The notes under the pieces are model-generated. The model was not told the origin of the DNA. It saw nothing but the letters and a program-made list of their open reading frames with translations, and ran no database searches. DNA of 21,872 bases from positions 1 through 21,872 of the forward strand of contig NAVB01000100.1 of the NCBI GenBank assembly GCA_002179805.1, in the 5' to 3' direction. Shown one piece after another: positions 1 through 8,183 of the stretch. The first letter of the stretch is position 1; each line of letters opens with the position of its first letter. The DNA is from Acanthamoeba lenticulata. Lineage: Eukaryota > Discosea > Longamoebia > Acanthamoebidae. Made by a program: the position numbers and the translations under genes.

Positions 1-555
<555 letters not shown>

Positions 556-833
556 GTGACTACGTCGCCTTGGCAGCCCTGTATCATCTGTCTCTCCAGT
601 AAATACAACAATATCAACTTGTATCCAACTTGCCTTTTTCAACCTTGCCGCCATTGCAGCACAACAACACAACAAACCTGTGAATACACGCGCAATGGTG
701 AGGACGTTGTTGTAAGATCGAATAGTTAATGGCATTGATGTTGTAGTCATCACCCTTTACAGATGGCGCAATGGGCATCACCCACAGATCAAACGGGGAA
801 GCGGTCACAGCGGCAGATAAATATGATAATGAC
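556..833. other. Intergenic: actin 3' UTR and 5S upstream flank
   Basis: No convincing coding region, tRNA or repeat is seen here. The first part holds the actin 3' UTR. The rest is the 5' flank of the 5S rRNA gene. The short open frames do not resemble anything and have poor codon use for this genome. Confidence 0.6.
815..830 (+). promoter_or_regulatory. A/T-rich TATA-like element upstream of 5S rRNA
   Basis: The sequence AGATAAATATGATAAT ends 4 nt before the 5S start and is the only strongly A/T-rich block in the flank. 5S genes are driven mainly by an internal TFIIIA/TFIIIC control region. In several eukaryotes an upstream TATA-like block near -25 to -30 also places TFIIIB. This one sits slightly closer than that, so its role is inferred. 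Confidence 0.35.
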
Positions 834-952
834 GGATACGGCCATACTGCGGAGAAAGCACCGCTTCCCATCCGAACAGCGAAGTTAAGCTGCGCCAGGC
901 GGTGTTAGTACTGGGGTGGGCGACCACCCGGGAATCCACCGTGTCGTATCCT
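834..952 (+). rRNA. 5S ribosomal RNA
   Basis: This is a complete 119-nt 5S rRNA gene of the Acanthamoeba type, transcribed by RNA polymerase III into the large-subunit 5S RNA. The ends GGATACGGCC and GTGTCGTATCC pair to form helix I. The universally recognisable loop sequence CCCATCCGAACAGCGAAGTTAAGC lies at about 867-890. The internal promoter (A box about 877-893, C box about 908-925) is intact. A T-run follows directly downstream. The gene lies alone between a protein gene and its neighbour, not in a visible tandem array. It looks functional, with no truncation. Confidence 0.96.
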
Positions 953-957
953 TCTCC

Positions 958-961
958 TTTT
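958..961 (+). terminator. Pol III T-run terminator of 5S
   Basis: TTTT starts 6 nt after the mature 5S end, in the context CCTTCTCCTTTTCG. A run of four or more T on the non-template strand is the standard Pol III termination signal. Confidence 0.8.
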
Positions 962-1047
962 CGTTTGCTTGCTCCACTTCATCTTTTGCTTCGTCCCTCT
1001 ACCTGTCTCTGGCAAAAGGAAGGGGCTACAACAAAAAGAATTCATAG

Positions 1048-1061
1048 GACCCCTAGGGGTC
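1048..1061. repeat. 14-bp perfect palindrome GACCCCTAGGGGTC
   Basis: The sequence is its own reverse complement with no loop. It lies between the 5S terminator and the importin-alpha stop codon. About 37 bp away a second small inverted repeat, GATCC-GAG-GGATC (1098-1110), overlaps the importin stop. These could help separate the converging Pol III and Pol II transcripts, but no function is shown. Confidence 0.5.
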
Positions 1062-1108
1062 GCTCAACAGCACTCGATTGTGTGCATTTCAAGACGTGAT
1101 CCGAGGGA

Positions 1109-2606
1109 TCAGGGCAGCGCCGAACGAAAAGCACCAAACGTGAATGGCGGGGTGCTTGCCTCTGTTGTTGGGCCAAGGTCGTCCTCCATGTCGTCACGCT
1201 CGGCCACCTGTAAGCCATAGTAGGTGGACAGGATATGGGCCGCCTTGGCCTGCACGTTGTCGTTACTGCTCGAGGCCTGAAGCTGCTCGATCAGAGCCAG
1301 CCCGCCCACGTCTTCAATGAGCTGCTTCGAGCCGGACGTCGAGTCGGCCTGGAGGACGTTGTCGAGCGCTTCCAGCGCCACGAGAACAGCGCTGTGGCGG
1401 TTGCCTGCGAGGGACAAGAACTGGCACAAGGCTTGCACACAGCCCTGAGCCAGGATGTACTGCACCTGCACCGGCTTGCCACTGCCGATGGCGTTTCCGA
1501 GAGCACAAGCGGCCTCCGTCTGCACTTCCAGTTCTGACGTCAGCTGGAAGCCGCTCGTCACCTGCCTGCTTCCCTCCCCATCACGGAGGAGATGGATGAG
1601 CTGCGGGATGATGTTGGCGTCGATGACGGCCTGGACGTGGGGGGTTGGGCCAGCGGTGATGTTGGAGATGGCCCAACACACCTCCTTGCGCACGCTCCTC
1701 TTGCGGTGGTGCAGAAGAAAGTGCAGATGGGACAGGACACCGACGTTGAGCACGACTTGTGTCTGCGTATCGTCCCCCGTGACTACGTTGGCCACAGCGC
1801 GGAGAGCAGGTACTTTGACACTGTCCTGGACGTGCCTGTTTCGGACAAGACGCATCATCACGCACCGACGGTCAACATTTTGAGGGAAGGTCAAGCATAC
1901 AAGTGGAGAACAGCAGCTTGTACATGAGGAGTTCGACGAGACGGCGACAGACCCCGGCTTCGATCACCGCCTGGATCCTGTCGTCGGGCCCATCAGCGAG
2001 GTAGGAGAGCGCCCAGCAGGCGTCGGACAACACCTCATCGTCGTTGGCGTAGATGAGACGCGCAAGTGTGGGCAGCGCGGGCCTCACGAGCTCGAAGTTG
2101 GGTTGCGGCTTGCCACGGCACAGGTTCGACAGGCTCCAGGTGACGTTCCGCAGGAGCGACAGTTTGCTGGCCTCGGTCACTGCGGCGAGGAGTGGCGGGA
2201 GGACGCCCTGTTGCAGAACATAGTCTCGAAGCGGAGGCGAATCGCCCGCCAGGCTGCCCAAGGCCCACACGGCCTGTTCGCGAACATCATCGTTTGTCGC
2301 TGCCGCAAGAAGCTGGACGAGGAGAGGCACAGCGCCTGCTTCGACGACCGCGCGCGCCTGGTCGGACGTGCCCGACGCGATGTTGGTGAGGCACCACGCG
2401 GCTTCGAACTGGAGCATAGGCGTCGAATGGTTGGCAAGGAATTGCACTAAGGGGGGCACCACGCCCGTGGCGATCACTTCATTGATGGGCGGGTTGGTCT
2501 CAAGTGAGAGCAACTTGCGCAACTGCGACACGGCCGTAAGATGCTGTCGCAGGTCGCTGCCCCTCACCTGCGCTGCCAGCTCGTTTAGCTGTTCTGCGCT
2601 CATCAT
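1109..2606 (-). CDS. Importin-alpha-like armadillo protein without a visible IBB domain
   Basis: Two exons, 2606-1924 and 1835-1109, are joined across an 88-nt GT-AG intron so that RRLVELLM runs into HVQDSVKVPALR in frame. The product is 469 aa. Importin-alpha is the cytosolic adaptor that binds classical nuclear localisation signals in an armadillo groove and hands cargo to importin-beta. The ARM array with its Trp/Asn ladder is clear: AAWCLTNIASGTS, AVWALGSLAGDSP, VTWSLSNLCRGKP, ACWALSYLADGP, ALRAVANVVTG, VCWAISNITAG. In the last rung the Trp is Cys (AACALGNAIGSG). The start is the ATG at 2606 or the adjacent 2603. The only upstream in-frame extension begins at a TTG and adds just 13 residues. 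The family usually starts with a basic importin-beta-binding domain of about 70-90 residues; here the protein begins right at the first ARM repeat. The gene is divergent from the F-box/SPRY gene at 2850. An unseen 5' exon remains possible. Confidence 0.9.
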
Positions 2607-2849
2607 TGCCGAAAGAAAAATACTCCCGCAACGCCTAATTACCAAGCTTGGTGTGCCTTACAGGAATATTTTGAGGCAAAATTTCAGCAATGCGTCTGTC
2701 TACAGTAAACAAGATTCCGCAGAAGAACTGTAACCGTTCGCCCGGCATCTCGAGCCTATTACCCGGAGCAACAGAGGGGGGGTTGCGCGAGGAAGACGAT
2801 AAAGCAGTTGTGTACACAGGCAAAGAGTCGAGTGCGGGGAAGAGTGAGA
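2607..2849. promoter_or_regulatory. Shared divergent promoter region (importin-alpha-like / F-box-SPRY)
   Basis: These 243 bp separate two start codons that point away from each other, so both promoters must lie here or overlap. No canonical TATA box stands out. On the minus strand there is a possible splice-donor-like GTAAGG near 2660, which keeps open a non-coding or missed 5' exon for the importin gene. Confidence 0.4.
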
Positions 2850-4094
2850 ATGGCGGACACGCTGGTCGTGAAGCAGCAAGACAAGTGGTGTGGCGAGGCT
2901 GTTGCGTTGGGCAGTATTGCAAAAGCGGGAATGGCAACACTGACGTTCAACCTCGGTTCTTCACATCTCGAAGACTTGTTGAGCCTTCCGCCAGAGATCC
3001 TTGTCGAGATCTGCGGATATCTTGTGCACACCGATCTATGTCGCCTTCAGGAGGTGCGCCAGTTGTCCCCATTTCTGAAGATTATCATTATTAGATTTGT
3101 TCCGCGGGGTGGGAACATTAGACTTTTATGAGCCTGGGAGGCTAAGCTCTTGAACACAAGACGCTCCCATGGTGACGACAACTGATGGCTACGACAACAA
3201 CAGGTCTGCTCGCACCTGCGAACAGTAGCGGCAGACAGCAAGGTCTGGAGACAGCTGATCGAACGCGACTTTGGCGTCATCACCGCCCAGAACACGGACG
3301 AACCGGCCCTCGAAACCTACAAACGCGTTTACAGGTACAATCCTCCTCTCCTTCCTCTTCTTCTTTATCTGTCGCCGCACTGACTGGTGTGAGCAGGTGG
3401 GGCTGGGACGAAATGGCCAAACATGACCACATCACGCTCAGCAACGGCGGCCTCTCGGCCAAGTGCCATCTCTCGAGCTACTGCCCGGTCCGTGGCTCGC
3501 GCGGCGTCAACCAGGGCATGCACTACTTTGAAGTGCGCATCGACGAGGAGCCCGCCGCCACCTACCAGGCCTTTGGCATCGCCAACGAGTACGAACCTGC
3601 TACACTACTTCCACAACTTGCCCTCCGCAAGCGCTTTTGTTCTGTGTTTGCGCTGACCTCCAACGATTGCCAACGCCAGTGGGATCGACACGACGCGGTC
3701 GTACCTGAGCGGGTGGACGGCCAAGGACCATGGCATCGGGTGGTACAACGACGGCAACGTCTACGTGCGGGGCTCGCTCCTGGCCGAGAAGAAGCTGCCG
3801 CGGTGGCACAAGGGTGACACCCTCGGCATCCTCCTCGTTCTCGCCCCGGTTACCCCCGGCTCCAACACCAAGGGCTCGTCATCGTCTTCTTCTTCTTCTC
3901 CTTCTTCACCGTCGTCGTTTCTCTACTTCTACAAGAACAGGTTGCAGATCCAGACGCGGATCGAGGTCCTGCGGGGCAGCCCGGACATGCGGATGTACCC
4001 CTACTGCTTCCTGGGCAAGGGCGAGGCCGTCACGTTCGTCCACCACGGCAAGCGGGGCCTGGCCCAGGCCCTCAAGAAGAGCGTCCTCGCTTGA
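2850..4094 (+). CDS. F-box/SPRY-domain protein (FBXO45-like)
   Basis: Four exons (2850-3053, 3204-3334, 3397-3588, 3680-4094) give 313 aa; all phases agree. Residues 44-95 are an F-box (LSLPPEILVEICGYL, then VCSHLRTVAADSKVWRQLIERDFG across intron 1). Residues about 120-300 are a SPRY/B30.2 domain (LSNGGLSAKC, GMHYFEVRID, GIGWYNDGNVYVRGS, GDTLGILL, LYFYKN, MYPYCFL). This F-box plus SPRY order is that of FBXO45/Fsn, an atypical substrate receptor in which the F-box recruits SKP1 and the SPRY domain binds the target. A Ser-rich loop of about 16 residues (about 241-257) interrupts the SPRY domain before the LYFYKN strand. It looks like an intron polypyrimidine tract but lies in frame between conserved strands, so I keep it as coding. 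The ATG at 2850 is the first in the frame. AATAAA occurs at 4154 and 4164. The 3' end may overlap the gene on the other strand. Confidence 0.9.
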
Positions 4095-4992
4095 CCCTCC
4101 GCGACTCCTCTTCCACCAATGCACAAAGCTGTACATAAAAAGACGTTTACTTCAATAAAAATAAATAAAATGTCAAAGCTTCCATTGTTGTCCTCCTTCT
4201 TCTTCTTCTCGTCGTCGTCGAGGAGCAGTTGTGGCGAGTCGAGGACGATGGGCTCGATAAGGGCCTCCTCGGCAGTGGAGGCCACCCAGAACCCCGCCTT
4301 GCGAAGGGCGACTTTGAGCGCGTCGCGGTGCATGGTCATCACCGTCATGGGCTTGCTGTATTGATGGTTTTTTGGTACCTGGTGGTCGACGGTGGGATGT
4401 CTGTGCGTGGAAAGAGCACGCGGAAGCGAAATCGGTGCGTGCCCTCGGGGAAGACCTGCTTGCGGCCGTTGCGGGCTTCCCAGGCCACGTCGTCGGTCAC
4501 CGGATGGTACACAGAAAACAAGGTGGTGATGTTCCTCTGCAGATGACGGCATCGTTTAGACTTTGAACAATATACATGTTTTGCAGCGCATTTCCGGGAG
4601 GAGTGCAGCAGTGCCAGAGAGGAGGTAATCTGGTGTTCTTCATGATCGTCATCAGTAGCCGATATGCTCGCCTTGGCTGCCCGTCCTCTTGGCCTCCTGA
4701 TCAGCCCACAACAGGACATCCATCCAATGAGTGTGTCTGTTGTTGACAATGCAGAGGAGAAGGGCAGGTACGAGGAAGAGGCTGTGCCACAGGGCAGGTT
4801 TCACAGCCCACCATGCCCGACAAACACAAGCCACATTCCCCAGGTCGCTGACGTCGAGCCAGCGCAGGATGTTCATCAACACCTTTCAGAAGAAGCTTGT
4901 AAGGTAAAAAGGAACGTGTCATGGGTTAGGAAGCGCAGAGCCACGTAGCGAGCTTCCTCAATCCACACAAACTCCTCAGCTAGGTGTGCCAT
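4001..4992 (-). CDS. Small F-box protein (tentative four-exon model)
   Basis: The secure part is an F-box at 4882-4772: VLMNILRWLDVSDLG, VACVCRAWW, ALWHSL. A phase-consistent model joins 4992-4969 (MAHLAEEF), 4882-4772, 4536-4379 and 4355-4001, giving 215 aa. Intron 1 (86 nt) ends in a good pyrimidine tract. Intron 2 is 235 nt, longer than any other in the window. Intron 3 would be only 23 nt and is needed to avoid an early TGA. Exon 3 (FSVYHPVTDDVAWEA, HRFRFRVLFPRTD) and exon 4 (RDALKVALRKAGFW, then an acidic/Lys-rich tail) match no domain I recognise. The last codons run antisense into the F-box/SPRY coding end (4001-4094). The F-box suggests an SCF ubiquitin-ligase adaptor. The gene could also be decaying, and the 3' end and introns 2-3 need transcript evidence. 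Confidence 0.42.
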
Positions 4993-5147
4993 GTAACACG
5001 CGTGCGCACCTGCAATATGTGAGATATTGTTTATTTTTTTCTTTTTGAGCTGTATTCTTGCTGGAATGTTTGTCTCAAGTTTGGTGTTCTCTGAACGATA
5101 ACTTCCTCCTTTGCCTTCTCCACGTCCTCGTCTGGGCCGATAGCCTT

Positions 5148-5917
5148 TCATGGCCTGGGACAGCCATTGGCGCGAGCCCACTCAGCGACGTCTGTGTGGC
5201 CTGCCTGGGTCGCCGCTACGATCGTCCCTCCGTCCCACGGGCAGCCGTTGGCACGCAACCACTGGAGCACGTCCAGATGGCCGCCCATGGCGGCGTAGGC
5301 ACAGGTGATCCGGTTCCACGGGCAGCCGTTGGCGCGAGCCCATTTGATCACCTCCAAATGACCTTGTTTGGCGGCAAAGGTGCACGTGTCTTCCCACGGG
5401 CCGCCGTTGGCGCGGGCCCACTGGAGCACATCGAGGTGTCCGCCCCAGGCTGCCCAGGAACAAACCGCTTTGTCCCACGGATAGCCCTCTTGGTGCGCCC
5501 ACTTGAGTAGCGCGAGGTGGCCCTCGCTGGCCGCGTAGGCGTACGTGGAGTTGTCCCACGGGCAGTTGTTCTGGCATGCCCACTGGAGCACTTCAAGATG
5601 TCCCTGTTTGGCCGCCTCGATGCAGGTCCGCTCGTCCCACGGGCAGCCGCTTTGGCGCGCCTCCTGGAGCACTGCCAGGTGGCCGCCCGCAGCCGCCACG
5701 GCGCAGGTCATCTCGTCCGATGGGCAGCCGTTGACACGCAGCCACCGGAGAACTTCCAAGTGGCCGCCCCTGGCGGCCTCCGTGCAAGTCGTCTTGTCCC
5801 ATGGGCAGCCGTTGGCGCGCGCCCACTGGAGCACGGCCAGATGGCCCGCCCCGGCCGCCTTGTGGCAGGTGCTTTTGCCCAAGGGGCAGCCATTTCGGTG
5901 TGCCCACTGGCGCAGGG
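5148..5917 (-). repeat. Tandem 81-bp coding repeats (27-aa ankyrin-like units)
   Basis: The period of about 81 bp is visible as the recurring plus-strand block GGGCAGCCGTTGGCGCG, the antisense of ARANGCPW. There are nine full units and a partial tenth; one unit is 78 bp. The DNA of several units is more alike than the protein function alone would demand, which suggests recent unit duplication or gene conversion. Confidence 0.85.
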
Positions 5918-6173
5918 ACAGCCACCCTTTCTCGGCCAGTTGTGCCGCAAACACATATCCAGAAGCCATGGAAGGCAGCTCGATGGTGTGCAGTTGAAGA
6001 AGGTCTGGTCGCTGAGAGAGCACTTGGTTCCACGTGCGGCAAACAGCACGGCAAGCGGGAAGGCTGAGGGGCTGCACAAACTGGAAGACAAAGGCGACCA
6101 GCTCCACCATGAGGTCACTCACGCCCACCTCCATTTCTTGTACTTCGTCGCTCGTCCCTGCTTGCATCATCAT
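5148..6173 (-). CDS. F-box protein with ankyrin-like 'GCPW' repeats
   Basis: This is a single exon of 341 aa, starting at the first of three consecutive ATGs (6173, 6170, 6167). The longer open frame begins only at a TTG. Residues about 21-55 look like an F-box (LMVELVAFVFQFV, CRAVCRTWNQVL). From about residue 87 to the end come nine 27-residue repeats plus a partial tenth, consensus LxWARxNGCPWDxxTCxxAAxxGHLxV. This is the divergent ankyrin-type repeat found in large families in amoebae, oomycetes and amoeba-infecting giant viruses. Such repeats bind proteins, and F-box plus ankyrin proteins act as SCF substrate receptors. Repeat 7 is one residue short (GGPWEDTC), and repeat 4 has EAR for WAR. 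The last repeat stops at ANGCPRP. It lies 93 bp downstream of the GalNAc-transferase stop on the same strand. No intron is seen, unlike most neighbours. Confidence 0.85.
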   Translation of the reverse strand: MMMQAGTSDEVQEMEVGVSDLMVELVAFVFQFVQPLSLPACRAVCRTWNQVLSQRPDLLQLHTIELPSMASGYVFAAQLAEKGWLSLRQWAHRNGCPLGKSTCHKAAGAGHLAVLQWARANGCPWDKTTCTEAARGGHLEVLRWLRVNGCPSDEMTCAVAAAGGHLAVLQEARQSGCPWDERTCIEAAKQGHLEVLQWACQNNCPWDNSTYAYAASEGHLALLKWAHQEGYPWDKAVCSWAAWGGHLDVLQWARANGGPWEDTCTFAAKQGHLEVIKWARANGCPWNRITCAYAAMGGHLDVLQWLRANGCPWDGGTIVAATQAGHTDVAEWARANGCPRP

Positions 6174-6265
6174 CTTGTTTTTTTTATTCTGTTCCTCAAC
6201 GCTTTTCGTAATATTAAATGTGTGCACCAATATTTCTTTTTCCTTTTCTTTTTCTTGTTGTTACA

Positions 6266-7866
6266 TCAAACAACCACAACAGATGGCGTCATAGGCGCCT
6301 GGGCTTTGGTGGACTTCTCCACAACCAACGGCTTATCCTTGGGCTGCACAGACGTACTGGTGGTCGTGCTGGTGGTTGCCGTCATCGTCGCTGGCGGCTT
6401 GTCCACTGCCTTGGTTGAGTTCACCACACCCGGCGGCGGCGGCGGTTTGTCGTTTTTCTGCACTGTCTTGCTGGCGGCACTACTGCTCGTCGTGGCTGCC
6501 GAGGCCGTAGTGGTGGCCTTTGTCGTGGTCGTTGTTTCCGTCTTCTTCTTTACGGGCTGGGGCGGTAATCCCCACTTGTTGGCGATGCCGAAGATCACAT
6601 TGTCCACATACCTGGGCAAAAGGAGTCGTAAGTGAATCAAAAATTAAAATGAAAACTTGCTGGACGCCAGATGCACGCAGTACCACTGGAAGGACTTGCA
6701 GCTGAGGTTCTGGCGCAGCTCGTGTCGGCTGGCGAGACCGGGCAAACGACGCAGCTTATGCTCTGTGAGATTGCCTCGAGCCAGCTGCTTCAACATGCCG
6801 TCCGCATGGTCGTCCATCCAGACCTGCGCGACCAGACCTCCAAGTGTGAGTCATCGCCATGACCACGCCTTTCGCTTTCGCTTTCGCTTTCGTTTTCGTT
6901 TTCGTTTTCGTTTTCATTTTTTCGCTTTCGGGCTCTCGGAGGGGTTACCTGGGCGAAGCGGGCTTTGTTCTTGGGGACAAAACTGGAGCTGTCCTGGTAG
7001 CGGTATCGCCCACGCGTGCGTTTGCCCCTCCAGTAGATGTGGCCGATGCGGGAGCAGGGCAGGATGTAGGCGCCCGAGCCGCACATCCAGGCCTTGGTTG
7101 CGATCTCGATGTTCTCCATGCCCCAGACCTCGAAGCCCGGGTCGTACTTGCCCACACGCTCCCACCACTTGCGGTCCACGCCCATGGCCGCGCCCAGGAT
7201 GGACGGCGTCGCCACGGCCTTGTCGGTGATGTTGCGTGCGGGCGGGGAGCCCATCCACACGAACGCGAGATCGTGGACGCGGAGCGTGACGAGGCTCACC
7301 TGCGGGAAGTTGGACTTGTAGGCGTGGGTCTCTTGGTCGATGGCCTCGATGACGGCCGACGCGATGCTGTCCGGGTGGTTCTGGAGGTGGAGCAGGAAGG
7401 GCTCGGCCCAGCGCTCGGTCACCTCCATGTGGCTGTCGAGGAAGACGATGACGTCGCCCGTGGACGCGTCGGCCCCGGCCATGCGCGCGCCGGCGACGCC
7501 CCGGCCCACCTTGTTGTAGATGACGCGCACCTTGACGTAGGTGTGCATGAGGTAGCGGCCGGCGGGCTGGTCCTGGCTGGCGTCGTCCACGACGATGATG
7601 TCCCGCAAAAGGTGGTCCGGCGTGAACTTGAGGACCGACCGGACGGTGTTCTCTAGCACCGTGGGGTCCTCGTCCAGCGTCGTGATGACCACCGAGAGCG
7701 AAGGCAGGACGTGCGGGTAGGTCACCGCCGCGCACTCAGCCGGTCGCTTCACGTCGTCTTGCGTGTAGGCGGCCACAGGCCGCAGCCACAGAGCGCACAG
7801 GAGGCAGAGAAGGAGGAGCGGGAAGTCGAACCTCCGCCAGCCTCGAGAGGTGCCTGATGGCATCAT
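6266..7866 (-). CDS. Polypeptide N-acetylgalactosaminyltransferase-like glycosyltransferase (GT27-type) with mucin-like tail
   Basis: Three exons (7866-6949, 6823-6684, 6611-6266) give 467 aa. The introns (125 and 72 nt) rejoin KARFAQ-VWMDDH and SFQW-YVDN, both conserved in the family. GalNAc-transferases start mucin-type O-glycosylation on Ser/Thr in the Golgi. A type II signal anchor lies at about 13-33 (PLLLLCLLCALWL). The GT-A fold follows: LSVVITTLDED, DIIVVDDASQ, the metal-binding DSH at 144-146 (FLDSHMEV; animals usually have DSHCE) and WGMENIEIA at 248-256 (usually WGGEN). PCSRIGHIYWRG matches the PCSxVGH motif. Family members normally carry a ricin-type lectin domain at the C-terminus. 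Here it is replaced by about 100 residues rich in Thr, Ser, Pro and Lys, a plausible O-glycan acceptor. An upstream in-frame ATG at 8028 would add 54 residues before the anchor and seems less likely. Confidence 0.88.
6869..6930. repeat. Hexanucleotide repeat (TTTCGC/TTTCGT)n inside an intron
   Basis: About nine imperfect 6-bp units, changing from CTTTCG to TTTTCG, lie within intron 1 of the glycosyltransferase gene (6824-6948). They end at CATTTTTTCGCTTTCGGG. On the coding strand the array is purine-rich (GAAAAC/GAAAGC). It is a simple-sequence tract likely to vary in length between strains. Confidence 0.85.
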
Positions 7867-8183
7867 GGTGTGTGTGAACCGGTCGAGTTGTGTTGGTCGT
7901 TGTGTTGTGGGCTTAGCTGGTTTGGGCGAAAGCAAGTGACTCGCTTGCCGCCTCCTAGGGAACTGTCCACCGAAACACGGCGACGCCGAGAACTGGGTGC
8001 CTACGAAGTAACTTAACAACGTACTCATTTCATGGCGCTGTTTTTCCTGTTGTGAAGCTGCCTCGCCCGACTGGTTCCTGCCACAAACAAACGTATCTGG
8101 CTGGTCCCTTCATATCTTGACATGTGGCCGTGCCCCACCCTCGCGTGGGGTGGTGGTTTTGGGTTTTCTTTTTGTTATTCCTC
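7867..8183. promoter_or_regulatory. Divergent intergenic region, glycosyltransferase / secreted paralogue 1
   Basis: These 317 bp separate two divergent start codons (7866 minus, 8184 plus). No RNA gene or conserved frame is recognised. An open frame continues upstream of 7866 on the minus strand to an ATG at 8028, so part of this may be N-terminal coding sequence or 5' UTR of the glycosyltransferase. Both products enter the secretory pathway, so a shared promoter is possible. Confidence 0.35.

Noticed and set aside
2607..2645. N-terminal extension of importin-alpha to 2645
   Set aside because: That frame begins at TTG, adds only 13 non-basic residues and does not supply an IBB.
5148..5917. 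Regular repeats as a possible CRISPR array or satellite
   Set aside because: The 81-bp period has no repeat/spacer division, keeps reading frame and encodes a known protein repeat.
5148..6173. Integrated giant-virus segment
   Set aside because: Only one gene has virus-like repeats; there is no capsid, polymerase or other viral gene nearby, and neighbours are ordinary host genes with introns.
5517..6635. 372-aa plus-strand open frame over the F-box/GCPW gene and the glycosyltransferase tail
   Set aside because: It is antisense to two genes with clear protein families; its repeats only mirror the 81-bp coding repeat.
6859..7656. Long plus-strand open frame (265 aa) across the glycosyltransferase gene
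   Set aside because: It is the antisense of a well-conserved GC-rich exon; the product is Val/Gly/Asp/Arg-rich with no motif, as expected of a shadow frame.
7867..8028. Use of the upstream ATG at 8028 as the glycosyltransferase start
   Set aside because: It would put 54 low-complexity residues before a normal type II anchor; the ATG pair at 7866/7863 gives the expected short cytoplasmic tail. Not fully excluded.
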